Shown: one piece after another, positions 53,191-60,399 of the stretch | Layout: every line of letters begins with the position of its first letter | Position numbering within the stretch: position 1 is the stretch's first letter | Source: Nocardia altamirensis NBRC 108246 | Lineage (GTDB): Bacteria > Actinomycetota > Actinomycetes > Mycobacteriales > Mycobacteriaceae | Assembly: GCF_001612685.1 (NCBI RefSeq) | Contig: NZ_BDAY01000056.1 | Span: 1-64,000 of the forward strand | Reading direction: 5' to 3' | Length of the DNA stretch: 64,000 nt | Made by a program: the position numbers and the translations under genes | Notes under the pieces: model-generated | Told to the model about the DNA's origin: nothing | The model's database searches: none | The model's input: the letters and a program-made list of their open reading frames with translations, nothing else

Positions 53191-53375
53191 GGGCGGAACA
53201 CTACCGTCTGAAGATGCCGAAATGCCTGACACCAGACCGCGTCGTGCTGCACAATCGTCTGCCTGCGCGTGTCGTGTCCGCGCACGGAGTTCTCCGTTCG
53301 ATCTTGGCTCGTAGCTGTAGTCCGCAAGCAGTTCTGCTCGAACAAAGTCGCCGAAATACGACCGTGGAGGATTGT

Positions 53376-54329
53376 GTGACCAAGGATCTGACTCAGCTGG
53401 AAATCCTGACCGAACTCGAGCCGGTGGCCGAACAGAACCTGAACCGGCACCTGGCGATGGCGAAGGATTGGCACCCGCACGACTACGTCCCGTGGGACGA
53501 GGGCCGCAACTTCGCCGCGATGGGCGGCCAAGACTGGGCGCCGGAGCAGTCGAAGCTGAGCGAGGTGGCGAAGATCGCCATGATCACCAACCTGCTCACC
53601 GAGGACAACCTGCCCTCCTACCACCGCGAGATCGCGGAGAACTTCTCCACCGACGGTGCGTGGAAGACGTGGGTTGGGCGCTGGACGGCCGAGGAGAACC
53701 GGCACGGCATCGTCATCCGCGACTACCTGGTCGTCACCCGCGGCGTCGACCCGGTCGCGCTCGAAGAGGCCAGGATGATCCACATGACCAACGGGGCGCA
53801 CTCCCCCGACAACTGGGGCGGGTTCCTGGAAAACGTTGCGTACGTCACCTTCCAAGAGCTGGCCACCCGGGTTTCGCACCGCAACACCGGCCGGGTGTGC
53901 AACGACCCCATCGCCGATCGCATGCTGCAGCGCATCGCCACGGACGAGAACCTGCACATGATCTTCTATCGCACCCTGTGCGGCGCAGGCATCGATCTCG
54001 TGCCCGATCAGGCGATGATGGCAATCACCAAGATCCTCACCAACTTCGTCATGCCCGGTGCAGGCATGCCCAACTTCCGCCGCAACGGCGTCATCATGGC
54101 CAAGCACGGCATCTACGACCTGCGCCAGCACCTGGAGGAAGTGGTGGCGCCGGTGCTCAAGCAGTGGAACATCTTCGAGCGCAACGACTTCGGGCCGCGC
54201 GGCGAACAAGCGCGGGAGGAGCTCGGCGTGTTCATCGAGAAGCTGGAACAGGACGTGCTGAAGTTCGAGGAGCAGCGCGACCGCATGTTCGCCAGGGAGG
54301 CGGCGAAGGCCGCACTGCAGCCTGCCTGA
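53376..54329 (+). CDS. desA: Acyl-ACP delta-9 desaturase type, diiron
   Basis: A 317-residue soluble desaturase. The two diiron motifs are E-E-N-R-H (106-110) and D-E-N-L-H (190-194), plus Glu in the first helix pair. Such proteins introduce cis double bonds into acyl-ACP, feeding mycolic or unsaturated lipids. GTG 53376 has GGAGG 6 bases before it. The gene is not at this place in M. tuberculosis, so this is a lineage-specific position. Confidence 0.9.
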   Translation: MTKDLTQLEILTELEPVAEQNLNRHLAMAKDWHPHDYVPWDEGRNFAAMGGQDWAPEQSKLSEVAKIAMITNLLTEDNLPSYHREIAENFSTDGAWKTWVGRWTAEENRHGIVIRDYLVVTRGVDPVALEEARMIHMTNGAHSPDNWGGFLENVAYVTFQELATRVSHRNTGRVCNDPIADRMLQRIATDENLHMIFYRTLCGAGIDLVPDQAMMAITKILTNFVMPGAGMPNFRRNGVIMAKHGIYDLRQHLEEVVAPVLKQWNIFERNDFGPRGEQAREELGVFIEKLEQDVLKFEEQRDRMFAREAAKAALQPA

Positions 54330-54341
54330 GCCTGAGCGCGA

Positions 54342-54384
54342 AAAAGCCGCCCACGTCCGGAGTTTCGCGATGTGGGCGGCTTTT
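54342..54384. terminator. Bidirectional terminator, desA / birA
   Basis: AAAAGCCGCCCAC (54342-54354) and GTGGGCGGCTTTT (54372-54384) form a perfect 13-bp stem with terminal A and T runs, so it can stop transcripts from both convergent genes. Confidence 0.9.
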
Positions 54385-54425
54385 CAGTATTCGGCGCGCC
54401 GGTGGCTGCTCAGTATTCGGCGCGC
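54384..54425. repeat. 16-bp direct repeat duplicating the birA 3' end
   Basis: TCAGTATTCGGCGCGC is present at 54384-54399 and 54410-54425. The second copy is the real birA end (stop 54410-54412 on the minus strand); the first is a detached copy touching the terminator. Confidence 0.85.
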
Positions 54426-55210
54426 AAGTGGGTGACGTCGGCCGCGGACAACGGCCGATTGCCGACCAGCAGCCGACCCGCGTCGTCGACGTCGGTCGCG
54501 ATACCGGTCAGCGTCTGCCCACCCGGAAGTTCGGCCCGCACTTGGACACCGAGCGTCGCGCACCGCTCGCGATAGGCGGCGGCCAGGTCCGCCGTCTGCC
54601 AGCCTGCCTCGCGCCACGCGGTGAACCGGCGTGCGAATTCGGTCAACATCGACTGCACGATCGCCGTCCGGTCGACGCTCTCGGCGCCAGCAAGCACCAG
54701 CGAAGTGGCATGGGGCACTGGCAGTTCCGCCTCGGTGAGGCTCACATTGACACCCATCCCGACGACAACGACGGTCTCCCCGTTGCTTGCCGCGACCTCT
54801 GCCAGAATGCCAGCCACTTTGCGGCCATCGACCAGCACATCATTGGGCCACTTGAGGTTCGCGGCGACACCGGCCGTCGCGCGCAGTGCGTCTACCACCG
54901 CGACACCAGTGAGCAGCGGCAGCCAACCGAGCGCCTCCGGCGCGATCCCGTGCAGGCGCACCAGCACCGACATCGAAATCTGCGCCCGAGGCGGGCTCAC
55001 CCAGGTGCGTGCGTGTCTCCCGCGCCCTTGCTCCTGCGCCTCTGCAAGGAGTACCACCCGATCGACGTCCGGATCGTCGGCACGGGTGATCAGGTCCGCA
55101 TTGGTGGACCCGGTCGACTCCACCACGTCGATGTGGGTGAAGAACGACAGCTCGGGTGACTCGATGAGACTGCGCCGCAACTGGTCTGCAGCCAAGGGGG
55201 TCCTGTGCAC
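54410..55210 (-). CDS. birA: Biotin-[acetyl-CoA-carboxylase] ligase
   Basis: A 266-residue monofunctional BirA without a DNA-binding domain. G-R-G-R-H-A-R-T-W near residue 62 is the biotinoyl-AMP loop, K-W-P-N-D-V-L is in the centre, G-M-G-V-N-V near 150. It activates biotin and attaches it to the carrier Lys of AccA3. GTG start. Adjacent and divergent to accD5, its functional partner pathway, as in mycobacteria. Confidence 0.94.
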   Translation of the reverse strand: MHRTPLAADQLRRSLIESPELSFFTHIDVVESTGSTNADLITRADDPDVDRVVLLAEAQEQGRGRHARTWVSPPRAQISMSVLVRLHGIAPEALGWLPLLTGVAVVDALRATAGVAANLKWPNDVLVDGRKVAGILAEVAASNGETVVVVGMGVNVSLTEAELPVPHATSLVLAGAESVDRTAIVQSMLTEFARRFTAWREAGWQTADLAAAYRERCATLGVQVRAELPGGQTLTGIATDVDDAGRLLVGNRPLSAADVTHLRAEY

Positions 55211-55239
55211 ACCGGGCAGGCTACTCGGTGCCGATCGGA

Positions 55240-55422
55240 CTATCCGACGAGGACATACCCCATGATCAGCACGGACGTGCGGTCGGCGGCGTCGTCATCC
55301 CCCTGGTCGGCCTCGGTCCACGATTCCGGGTCGAGGAACTTCGGCTCGGTCTCGATGGGTTGCCAGCTCGTCCACGCTGCCGCGGCCGCGTGTTCGGCGA
55401 CGGCTTTGCTCCATTCCCACAT
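55240..55422 (-). CDS. Small conserved-looking protein before birA
   Basis: A 60-residue protein I do not recognise. ATG 55422 follows GGGAGGAG at good spacing, which makes translation likely. It is rich in Trp (M-W-E-W-S-K near the start and W-T-S-W in the middle) and acidic residues (D-Q-G-D-D-D-A-A-D) and ends hydrophobic. It ends 29 bases before birA and is probably the first gene of that transcript. Confidence 0.6.
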   Translation of the reverse strand: MWEWSKAVAEHAAAAAWTSWQPIETEPKFLDPESWTEADQGDDDAADRTSVLIMGYVLVG

Positions 55423-55580
55423 GATTGGGCTCCTCCCCTGAGCACGAAAACAAGACTCTCCGAGGGTATCTGGACCACCACCCGCGACGATACCGATTTT
55501 CTATCGGTGCAAACTCGCTTGACGAGCGAAAACAGCGTGATCTAGCTGCGCTTTTCTACCGACCGGTAGGCGACACTGGG

Positions 55581-55610
55581 TTACAACGAAGCACTGTCAC
55601 TGGTTACACT
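55581..55610 (+). promoter_or_regulatory. accD5 leaderless promoter
   Basis: TACACT (55605-55610) lies 8 bases before ATG 55619, with TTACAA (55581-55586) 18 bases upstream as a weak -35. GGAG is too close to the ATG to act as a normal ribosome site. ACCGAT-N5-ATCGGT (55492-55508) and CTACCG-N2-CGGTAG (55556-55569) are perfect inverted repeats further upstream, and TTGACG at 55519 could serve a second promoter. Confidence 0.55.
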
Positions 55611-55618
55611 CCGGAGCC

Positions 55619-57259
55619 ATGACGAGTGTCCAGCAGCAGTCCGCGCAAGACCCGGCGGGTGCCCCCGATATCCACACCACCGCCGGGAAGCTGGCTGACC
55701 TGCGGAATCGGCTGGATGAGGCCAAGCACCCGATGGGTGAGGCCGCGGTCGACAAGGTGCACGCGAAGGGCAAGATGACTGCCCGCGAGCGGATCCTCGC
55801 GCTGCTGGACGAGGGCTCGTTCGTCGAGCTCGACGCGCTGGCGCGGCACCGCAGCGTCAACTTCGGACTGGAGGCCAACCGGCCGCTCGGCGACGGCGTC
55901 GTCACCGGTTACGGCACCATCGACGGCCGCGACGTCTGCATCTTCAGCCAGGACGTCACCGTGTTCGGCGGCAGCCTCGGCGAGGTCTACGGCGAGAAGA
56001 TCGTCAAGGTGATGGACCTGGCGCTCAAGACGGGCCGTCCGCTGATCGGCATCAACGAGGGCGCAGGCGCACGCATCCAGGAGGGTGTCGTCTCGCTCGG
56101 CCTCTACGGCGAGATCTTCCACCGCAACATCCAGGCCTCCGGGGTGATCCCGCAGATCTCGCTGATCATGGGACCGGCCGCGGGCGGCCACGTGTACTCC
56201 CCCGCGCTCACCGACTTCGTGGTGATGGTCGACGGGACCAGCCAGATGTTCGTCACCGGACCCGACGTCATCAAGACGGTCACCGGCGAGGACGTCACCA
56301 TGGAGGACCTCGGTGGCGCGCACACCCACATGACGAAATCCGGTGTGGCGCACTACGTTGCGTCCGGCGAGCAGGACGCGCTCGACTACGTCAAGGATCT
56401 GCTGTCCTACCTGCCGAGCAACAACCGCGCCGAGGCGCCGCGCTTCCCGGCCACCGACCCGATCGACGGCGCCATCGAGGACTCGCTCACCGAGGAAGAC
56501 CTCGAGCTGGACTCGATCATCCCGGACTCGCCGAACCAGCCGTACGACATGCACGAGGTGATCCGTCGCCTGCTCGACGACGACGAGTTCCTCGAGGTGC
56601 AGGCCGAGCGCGCGATGAACATCATCGTCGGCTTCGGCCGGATCGACGGCCGCAGCGTCGGCATCGTCGCCAACCAGCCGACCCAGTTCGCAGGCTGCCT
56701 CGACATCGACGCCTCGGAGAAGGCGGCCCGGTTCGTGCGCACCTGCGACGCGTTCAACATCCCGATCCTCACGCTGGTCGACGTGCCCGGCTTCCTGCCA
56801 GGCACCGGCCAGGAGTACAACGGCATCATCCGCCGCGGCGCGAAGTTGTTGTACGCGTACGGCGAGGCCACTGTGGGAAAAATCACGGTGATCACCCGCA
56901 AGGCCTACGGCGGCGCCTACGACGTCATGGGTTCCAAGCACATGGGCGCCGACGTGAACCTGGCTTGGCCGACCGCGCAGATCGCGGTCATGGGCGCCTC
57001 GGGCGCCGTCGGGTTCGTCTACCGCAAGCAGCTCGCCGACGCCGCCAAAAATGGCGATGACGTCGACGCGCTGCGGCTCGAGCTGCAGAACGAGTACGAG
57101 GACACCTTGGTCAACCCGTACGTCGCCGCCGAGCGCGGCTACGTCGACGCGGTCGTCCCGCCGTCGCACACCCGCGGTCAGATCGTCGCGGCACTGCGCC
57201 TGCTCGAGCGCAAGATGGTGACTTTGCCGCCGAAAAAACACGGCAACATCCCGCTCTGA
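55619..57259 (+). CDS. accD5: Propionyl-CoA carboxylase beta subunit
   Basis: A 546-residue carboxyltransferase. The two crotonase-like halves are seen, with G-A-G-A-R-I-Q-E-G near residue 145 (acyl-CoA oxyanion hole) and G-F-L-P-G-T-G-Q-E-Y-N-G with K-A-Y-G-G-A-Y (biotin-side oxyanion hole). It carboxylates propionyl-CoA (and often acetyl-CoA) to methylmalonyl-CoA, the precursor of methyl-branched lipids. With AccA3 and AccE5 it forms the long-known mycobacterial ACCase. Starts at ATG 55619. Confidence 0.96.
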   Translation: MTSVQQQSAQDPAGAPDIHTTAGKLADLRNRLDEAKHPMGEAAVDKVHAKGKMTARERILALLDEGSFVELDALARHRSVNFGLEANRPLGDGVVTGYGTIDGRDVCIFSQDVTVFGGSLGEVYGEKIVKVMDLALKTGRPLIGINEGAGARIQEGVVSLGLYGEIFHRNIQASGVIPQISLIMGPAAGGHVYSPALTDFVVMVDGTSQMFVTGPDVIKTVTGEDVTMEDLGGAHTHMTKSGVAHYVASGEQDALDYVKDLLSYLPSNNRAEAPRFPATDPIDGAIEDSLTEEDLELDSIIPDSPNQPYDMHEVIRRLLDDDEFLEVQAERAMNIIVGFGRIDGRSVGIVANQPTQFAGCLDIDASEKAARFVRTCDAFNIPILTLVDVPGFLPGTGQEYNGIIRRGAKLLYAYGEATVGKITVITRKAYGGAYDVMGSKHMGADVNLAWPTAQIAVMGASGAVGFVYRKQLADAAKNGDDVDALRLELQNEYEDTLVNPYVAAERGYVDAVVPPSHTRGQIVAALRLLERKMVTLPPKKHGNIPL

Positions 57260-57392
57260 TCGAGCGATACCCTCGGTAGTCCGCGCACACTGGTTGCAGA
57301 GACGCAATGAGTGGATCCGAGGATGATCGCATCATCCGTATGTATCTCGAATAGGGAACACGCCTGATCGGGCAAAGAGAGGATCTGGCACT
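57260..57392 (+). promoter_or_regulatory. accD5-accE5 gap with hairpin
   Basis: GGATGAT-N3-ATCATCC (57321-57337) is a perfect inverted repeat and may act as an operator or attenuator between the subunit genes. A 15-codon frame starts at ATG 57307 across it; translation is uncertain. Confidence 0.35.
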
Positions 57393-57728
57393 GTGACGAC
57401 CGTGGCAGAAGAAGAGGTGTTGACCGCCGCAGAACTCGACCTGACCGTCGAGGAGCTGGCGGACGTGGTCGAGACGGAAGGCGAGGCGCCAGCGCTGGTC
57501 GCCGACCTGACGGCCACCACCGGGGAGCCGCTGTTTCGTGTAGTGAAGGGCAACCCGAGCGACGAGGAGCTCGCAGCACTGGTCTGCGTGCTCACCGCGG
57601 CCGTGGAAAGTGCCGCGGCCAGCCAGTCCGGTCCTGCCGACATGTGGGGCAGGCCGACCATGATGCACCGGGGCACGTCCCCCTTCTCCCCCTACGCCTT
57701 CCCGCAGCTGTCGCACCTGCGCGGGTGA
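57393..57728 (+). CDS. accE5: Acyl-CoA carboxylase epsilon subunit
   Basis: A 111-residue protein. The family's core is F-R-V-V-K-G-N-P-S-D-E-E-L-A-A-L near residue 48, followed by W-G-R-P in the C-terminal part. The N-terminal half is long and acidic compared with Streptomyces epsilon subunits, as in mycobacteria. It binds AccA3-AccD5 and raises activity. GTG start. Confidence 0.92.
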   Translation: MTTVAEEEVLTAAELDLTVEELADVVETEGEAPALVADLTATTGEPLFRVVKGNPSDEELAALVCVLTAAVESAAASQSGPADMWGRPTMMHRGTSPFSPYAFPQLSHLRG

Positions 57729-57795
57729 GCGGGCGAACCCCCTTTCCCCCAGCCACCCTCGGTGCGATCGTGCCGAGCGTGAGTGAGGTGTGGCC

Positions 57796-58431
57796 ATGAC
57801 CCGATTCGTGCTCGCCTCCGCATCCCCCGCCCGCAGGGAAGTGCTGCGCTCGGCAGGCATCGATCCGATCGTTCGCGTCTCCGATGTGGACGAGGACGCC
57901 GTCGCCGCCGCACTGCCCGATGGCACCCCGCCCGACGTGATCGTCGTCGAGCTGGCCAAGGCCAAGGCCGCCGCGGTCGCCGTGACCATTCTCGATTTGT
58001 CCGCCGATCACGTTGTGGTCGGCTGTGATTCGATGCTGCTGGTGGACGGCGAGCTGCAGGGCAAGCCGCACACCGCCGAGGTCGCCAGGGCCCGCTGGGG
58101 CGAAATGGCCGGGCGCAGCGCCGATCTGGTGACCGGGCATTGCGTGCTGCGCTACCGCAACGGCGAACTCACCGCCGAAGCGGTCGATTGCAGTTCCACC
58201 ACAGTGCATTTCGCCAAGCCGGAACCCGACGAGCTGGATGCCTACCTCGCGACCGGCGAGCCGCTGCAGGTGGCAGGCGCGTTCACCCTCGACGGGCTCG
58301 GCGGCTGGTTCGTCGATCGGATCGAGGGCGATCCGTCGAGCGTCATCGGAATCGGGCTACCACTGCTGCGCCGACTGCTTGGCGACGTTGGGGTCTCCGT
58401 TACGCAGCTGTGGGGCCACCCGGCCTCCTGA
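57796..58431 (+). CDS. maf: Maf-like nucleoside triphosphate pyrophosphatase
   Basis: A 211-residue enzyme. L-A-S-A-S-P-A-R-R-E-V-L at residues 6-17, the catalytic Asp in C-D-S-M, and G-K-P-H-T near 91 are family marks. It removes pyrophosphate from modified or non-standard nucleotides (dTTP/UTP or m7GTP type). Its last 75 bases overlap the convergent regulator gene. Confidence 0.93.
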   Translation: MTRFVLASASPARREVLRSAGIDPIVRVSDVDEDAVAAALPDGTPPDVIVVELAKAKAAAVAVTILDLSADHVVVGCDSMLLVDGELQGKPHTAEVARARWGEMAGRSADLVTGHCVLRYRNGELTAEAVDCSSTTVHFAKPEPDELDAYLATGEPLQVAGAFTLDGLGGWFVDRIEGDPSSVIGIGLPLLRRLLGDVGVSVTQLWGHPAS

Positions 58432-59160
58432 CGGCGGCGCGATCAGCGGCTCAGCGGCCGTTTCGCCCACCGGAACGGTCGCGACCTCGCGAGTCTCCGG
58501 CTCGCGCCGCGGCTCGTGCTCGCGCCGCGCCATCAGCTCCAGCCGGACGACGCACAATTCCGGTTCGACGAACGGGTGCAGCCGCACATTCACCTCGCCG
58601 CGCGCGCCGTTGCGATCGAGGACCTCTTTGATCAGGCCGAGGTGCACGCCGCACACGACCTCGGAGTGGGTGCGCGCCAGTTCGCGCAGCGGGCAGGCGG
58701 TGAGCCTGATCAACGCCTGTTCGGCGGTCTCGGTATTCGGATCGCGTTCCGGCGCGAAGCCGAGCTCCGAAAGCAGTGTCATGGTGACGTCTTTGGCGTC
58801 TTCCAACGATTCGACCCGATGGTCACCGACATCGAGTTTCGCGCCCCAGGCCCGGCCTGCGGCGATGGCCGCCTCCGAGCGCCTGCGTGGATCCGGGCCG
58901 AGCTGATCAGCGAGCACCTGCGCGAGTTCTTGATAACCGACCGATCGCTGCACCGCGCTGTATCCGATGCGCGGACGACCGCGACCGCGGGGCGGTTGCT
59001 GAAATTGCCGCACCAGAGATTCCCTGGTGAGGACATCCAGATGAAACCGAACCGTGGTGACGTGTTGTCCGGTGATTCTGGCCAGTTCCTGGGCGTCGAG
59101 AGGCTCGCTGGCGCCACGTAGGATCGCGAGCAGTCGCCGCCGCGGCCAAGAATCGGACAT
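58357..59160 (-). CDS. SufR-like winged-helix regulator
   Basis: A 267-residue regulator. The N-terminal HTH (about 5-65) has I-T-G-Q-H-V-T-T-V-R-F-H-L-D-V-L, the DeoR/ArsR-like fold. The middle has A-C-P-L-R-E-L-A-R-T-H-S-E-V-V-C-G-V-H-L-G-L, resembling Cys-containing regulators related to SufR, with a third Cys near 206; the full SufR four-Cys spacing is not met. The C-terminal 45 residues are low-complexity and overlap maf. It is divergent from the sulfurtransferase gene. Fe-S binding is a possibility only. Confidence 0.72.
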   Translation of the reverse strand: MSDSWPRRRLLAILRGASEPLDAQELARITGQHVTTVRFHLDVLTRESLVRQFQQPPRGRGRPRIGYSAVQRSVGYQELAQVLADQLGPDPRRRSEAAIAAGRAWGAKLDVGDHRVESLEDAKDVTMTLLSELGFAPERDPNTETAEQALIRLTACPLRELARTHSEVVCGVHLGLIKEVLDRNGARGEVNVRLHPFVEPELCVVRLELMARREHEPRREPETREVATVPVGETAAEPLIAPPSGGRVAPQLRNGDPNVAKQSAQQW

Positions 59161-59326
59161 AGCTCACCCCTCCTCCCGGGAGACTTTATCGGATGCAGGT
59201 GCGATTTATTCGCTCATTCAGCCGATTTGTGATCTGAAACGAGAGCCACTAACGCCCCACACATACCATCACTGTGAGACCCGAACCGCTGTAACCGCCG
59301 TCTACCTCGCGTGAAGGACCTACATC
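59161..59326. promoter_or_regulatory. Divergent gap, SufR-like / sulfurtransferase
   Basis: TCACTGTGA (59269-59277) is a perfect 4-1-4 palindrome and the best operator candidate. GAAGGA precedes the GTG start at 59327. Confidence 0.4.
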
Positions 59327-60241
59327 GTGCCCGTTCCTCCGGACCCTCATCAGTCATTAGGTTCTTACGCATGCCCTCACCGACTAGTAACCACAGAGTG
59401 GCTATCCGCAAACATCGGCACGTCAGGACTCAAGATCGTCGAGTCCAACGAGGACATATTGCTCTATGACATCGGGCACGTTCCCGGGGCGACCAAGATC
59501 GATTGGCGAGGCGATCTGAACGATCCGGTTACTCGTGACTACATCGACGGTGCCCGTTTCGCCGAGTTGATGCGCGCCAAGGGAATCGAGCGAGACGATA
59601 CCGTGGTGATCTACGGTGATAGAGGCAACGCGCAGGCGGCGCACACATTGTGGGTCTTCACATTGTTCGGACACGAGGACGTGCGGTTGCTGGACGGTGG
59701 TCGCGGCGCCTGGATTTCCGAAGAACGCGACACCACATTCGACACACCGTATCTCACCGTCAGCGACTATCCCGTCGTCAAACGCGACGACAGCAGCGCG
59801 CGGGCGTTCCGCGAGGACGTGCTCGATCACCTCGGTAAGCCCTTGATCGACGTGCGCTCCCCCGAGGAATACTCCGGCGACTTAATCCAGCCGCCGATCA
59901 ACCCCGAGGACGCGGCGCTGCGCGGCGGGCACATCCCCACCGCCGCCAACATTCCGTGGACCGAGGCGTTCGGCACCGACGGCCGGTTCCGCTCCCGCGC
60001 CGAACTCGACACGATCTACGGCACGCTGGCCACCGACGACGATCTCGTCGTCTACAGCAGGGTCGGCGAACGCTCCAGCCACACCTGGTTCGTGCTGCGG
60101 TATCTGCTCGGCTTCGACACGGTCCGCAATTACGACGGCTCGTGGACCGAATGGGGCAACTCGGTGCGGATGCCGATCGCCAAGGGGACTGAACCCGGCG
60201 CTGCCCCTGTCGGCGCGGGCCGCCGAAGCAGGAGCAGGTAA
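59327..60241 (+). CDS. sseA: SseA-like sulfurtransferase lacking the catalytic cysteine
   Basis: A 304-residue tandem rhodanese orthologous by position and sequence to mycobacterial SseA (Rv3283). Domain 1 (about 18-150) has D-I-G-H-V-P-G-A; domain 2 (about 165-285) has I-D-V-R-S-P-E-E-Y, G-G-H-I-P-T-A and the active loop Y-S-R-V-G-E-R-S-S-H-T-W. Mycobacterial SseA has Cys at the first loop position; here codon 244 is AGC (Ser, bases 60056-60058). Cys16 is the only Cys in the protein. The rest is well preserved, so the gene is not a decayed pseudogene, but thiosulfate sulfurtransferase activity is not expected. GAAGGA supports the GTG start. Confidence 0.9.
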   Translation: MPVPPDPHQSLGSYACPHRLVTTEWLSANIGTSGLKIVESNEDILLYDIGHVPGATKIDWRGDLNDPVTRDYIDGARFAELMRAKGIERDDTVVIYGDRGNAQAAHTLWVFTLFGHEDVRLLDGGRGAWISEERDTTFDTPYLTVSDYPVVKRDDSSARAFREDVLDHLGKPLIDVRSPEEYSGDLIQPPINPEDAALRGGHIPTAANIPWTEAFGTDGRFRSRAELDTIYGTLATDDDLVVYSRVGERSSHTWFVLRYLLGFDTVRNYDGSWTEWGNSVRMPIAKGTEPGAAPVGAGRRSRSR

Positions 60242-60399
60242 CGCACGCACGGGTTTCCGCAGGACAGCCCAAGTGTGATCCGTGACCTACTGCCCAGTAG
60301 GGCTGGCCGAGTTCTGCATCTATTGGCAGACTGCCTACACTCGCCCGAGACGTAGTTTGTCGACCACGGGCGACCGAATATTTGCTTACAGGAGGCTCA

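Noticed and set aside
59327..60241. sseA as a pseudogene
   Set aside because: The frame is intact, full length and well conserved around the active loop; only the catalytic Cys is changed, so loss of one activity is more likely than loss of the gene.
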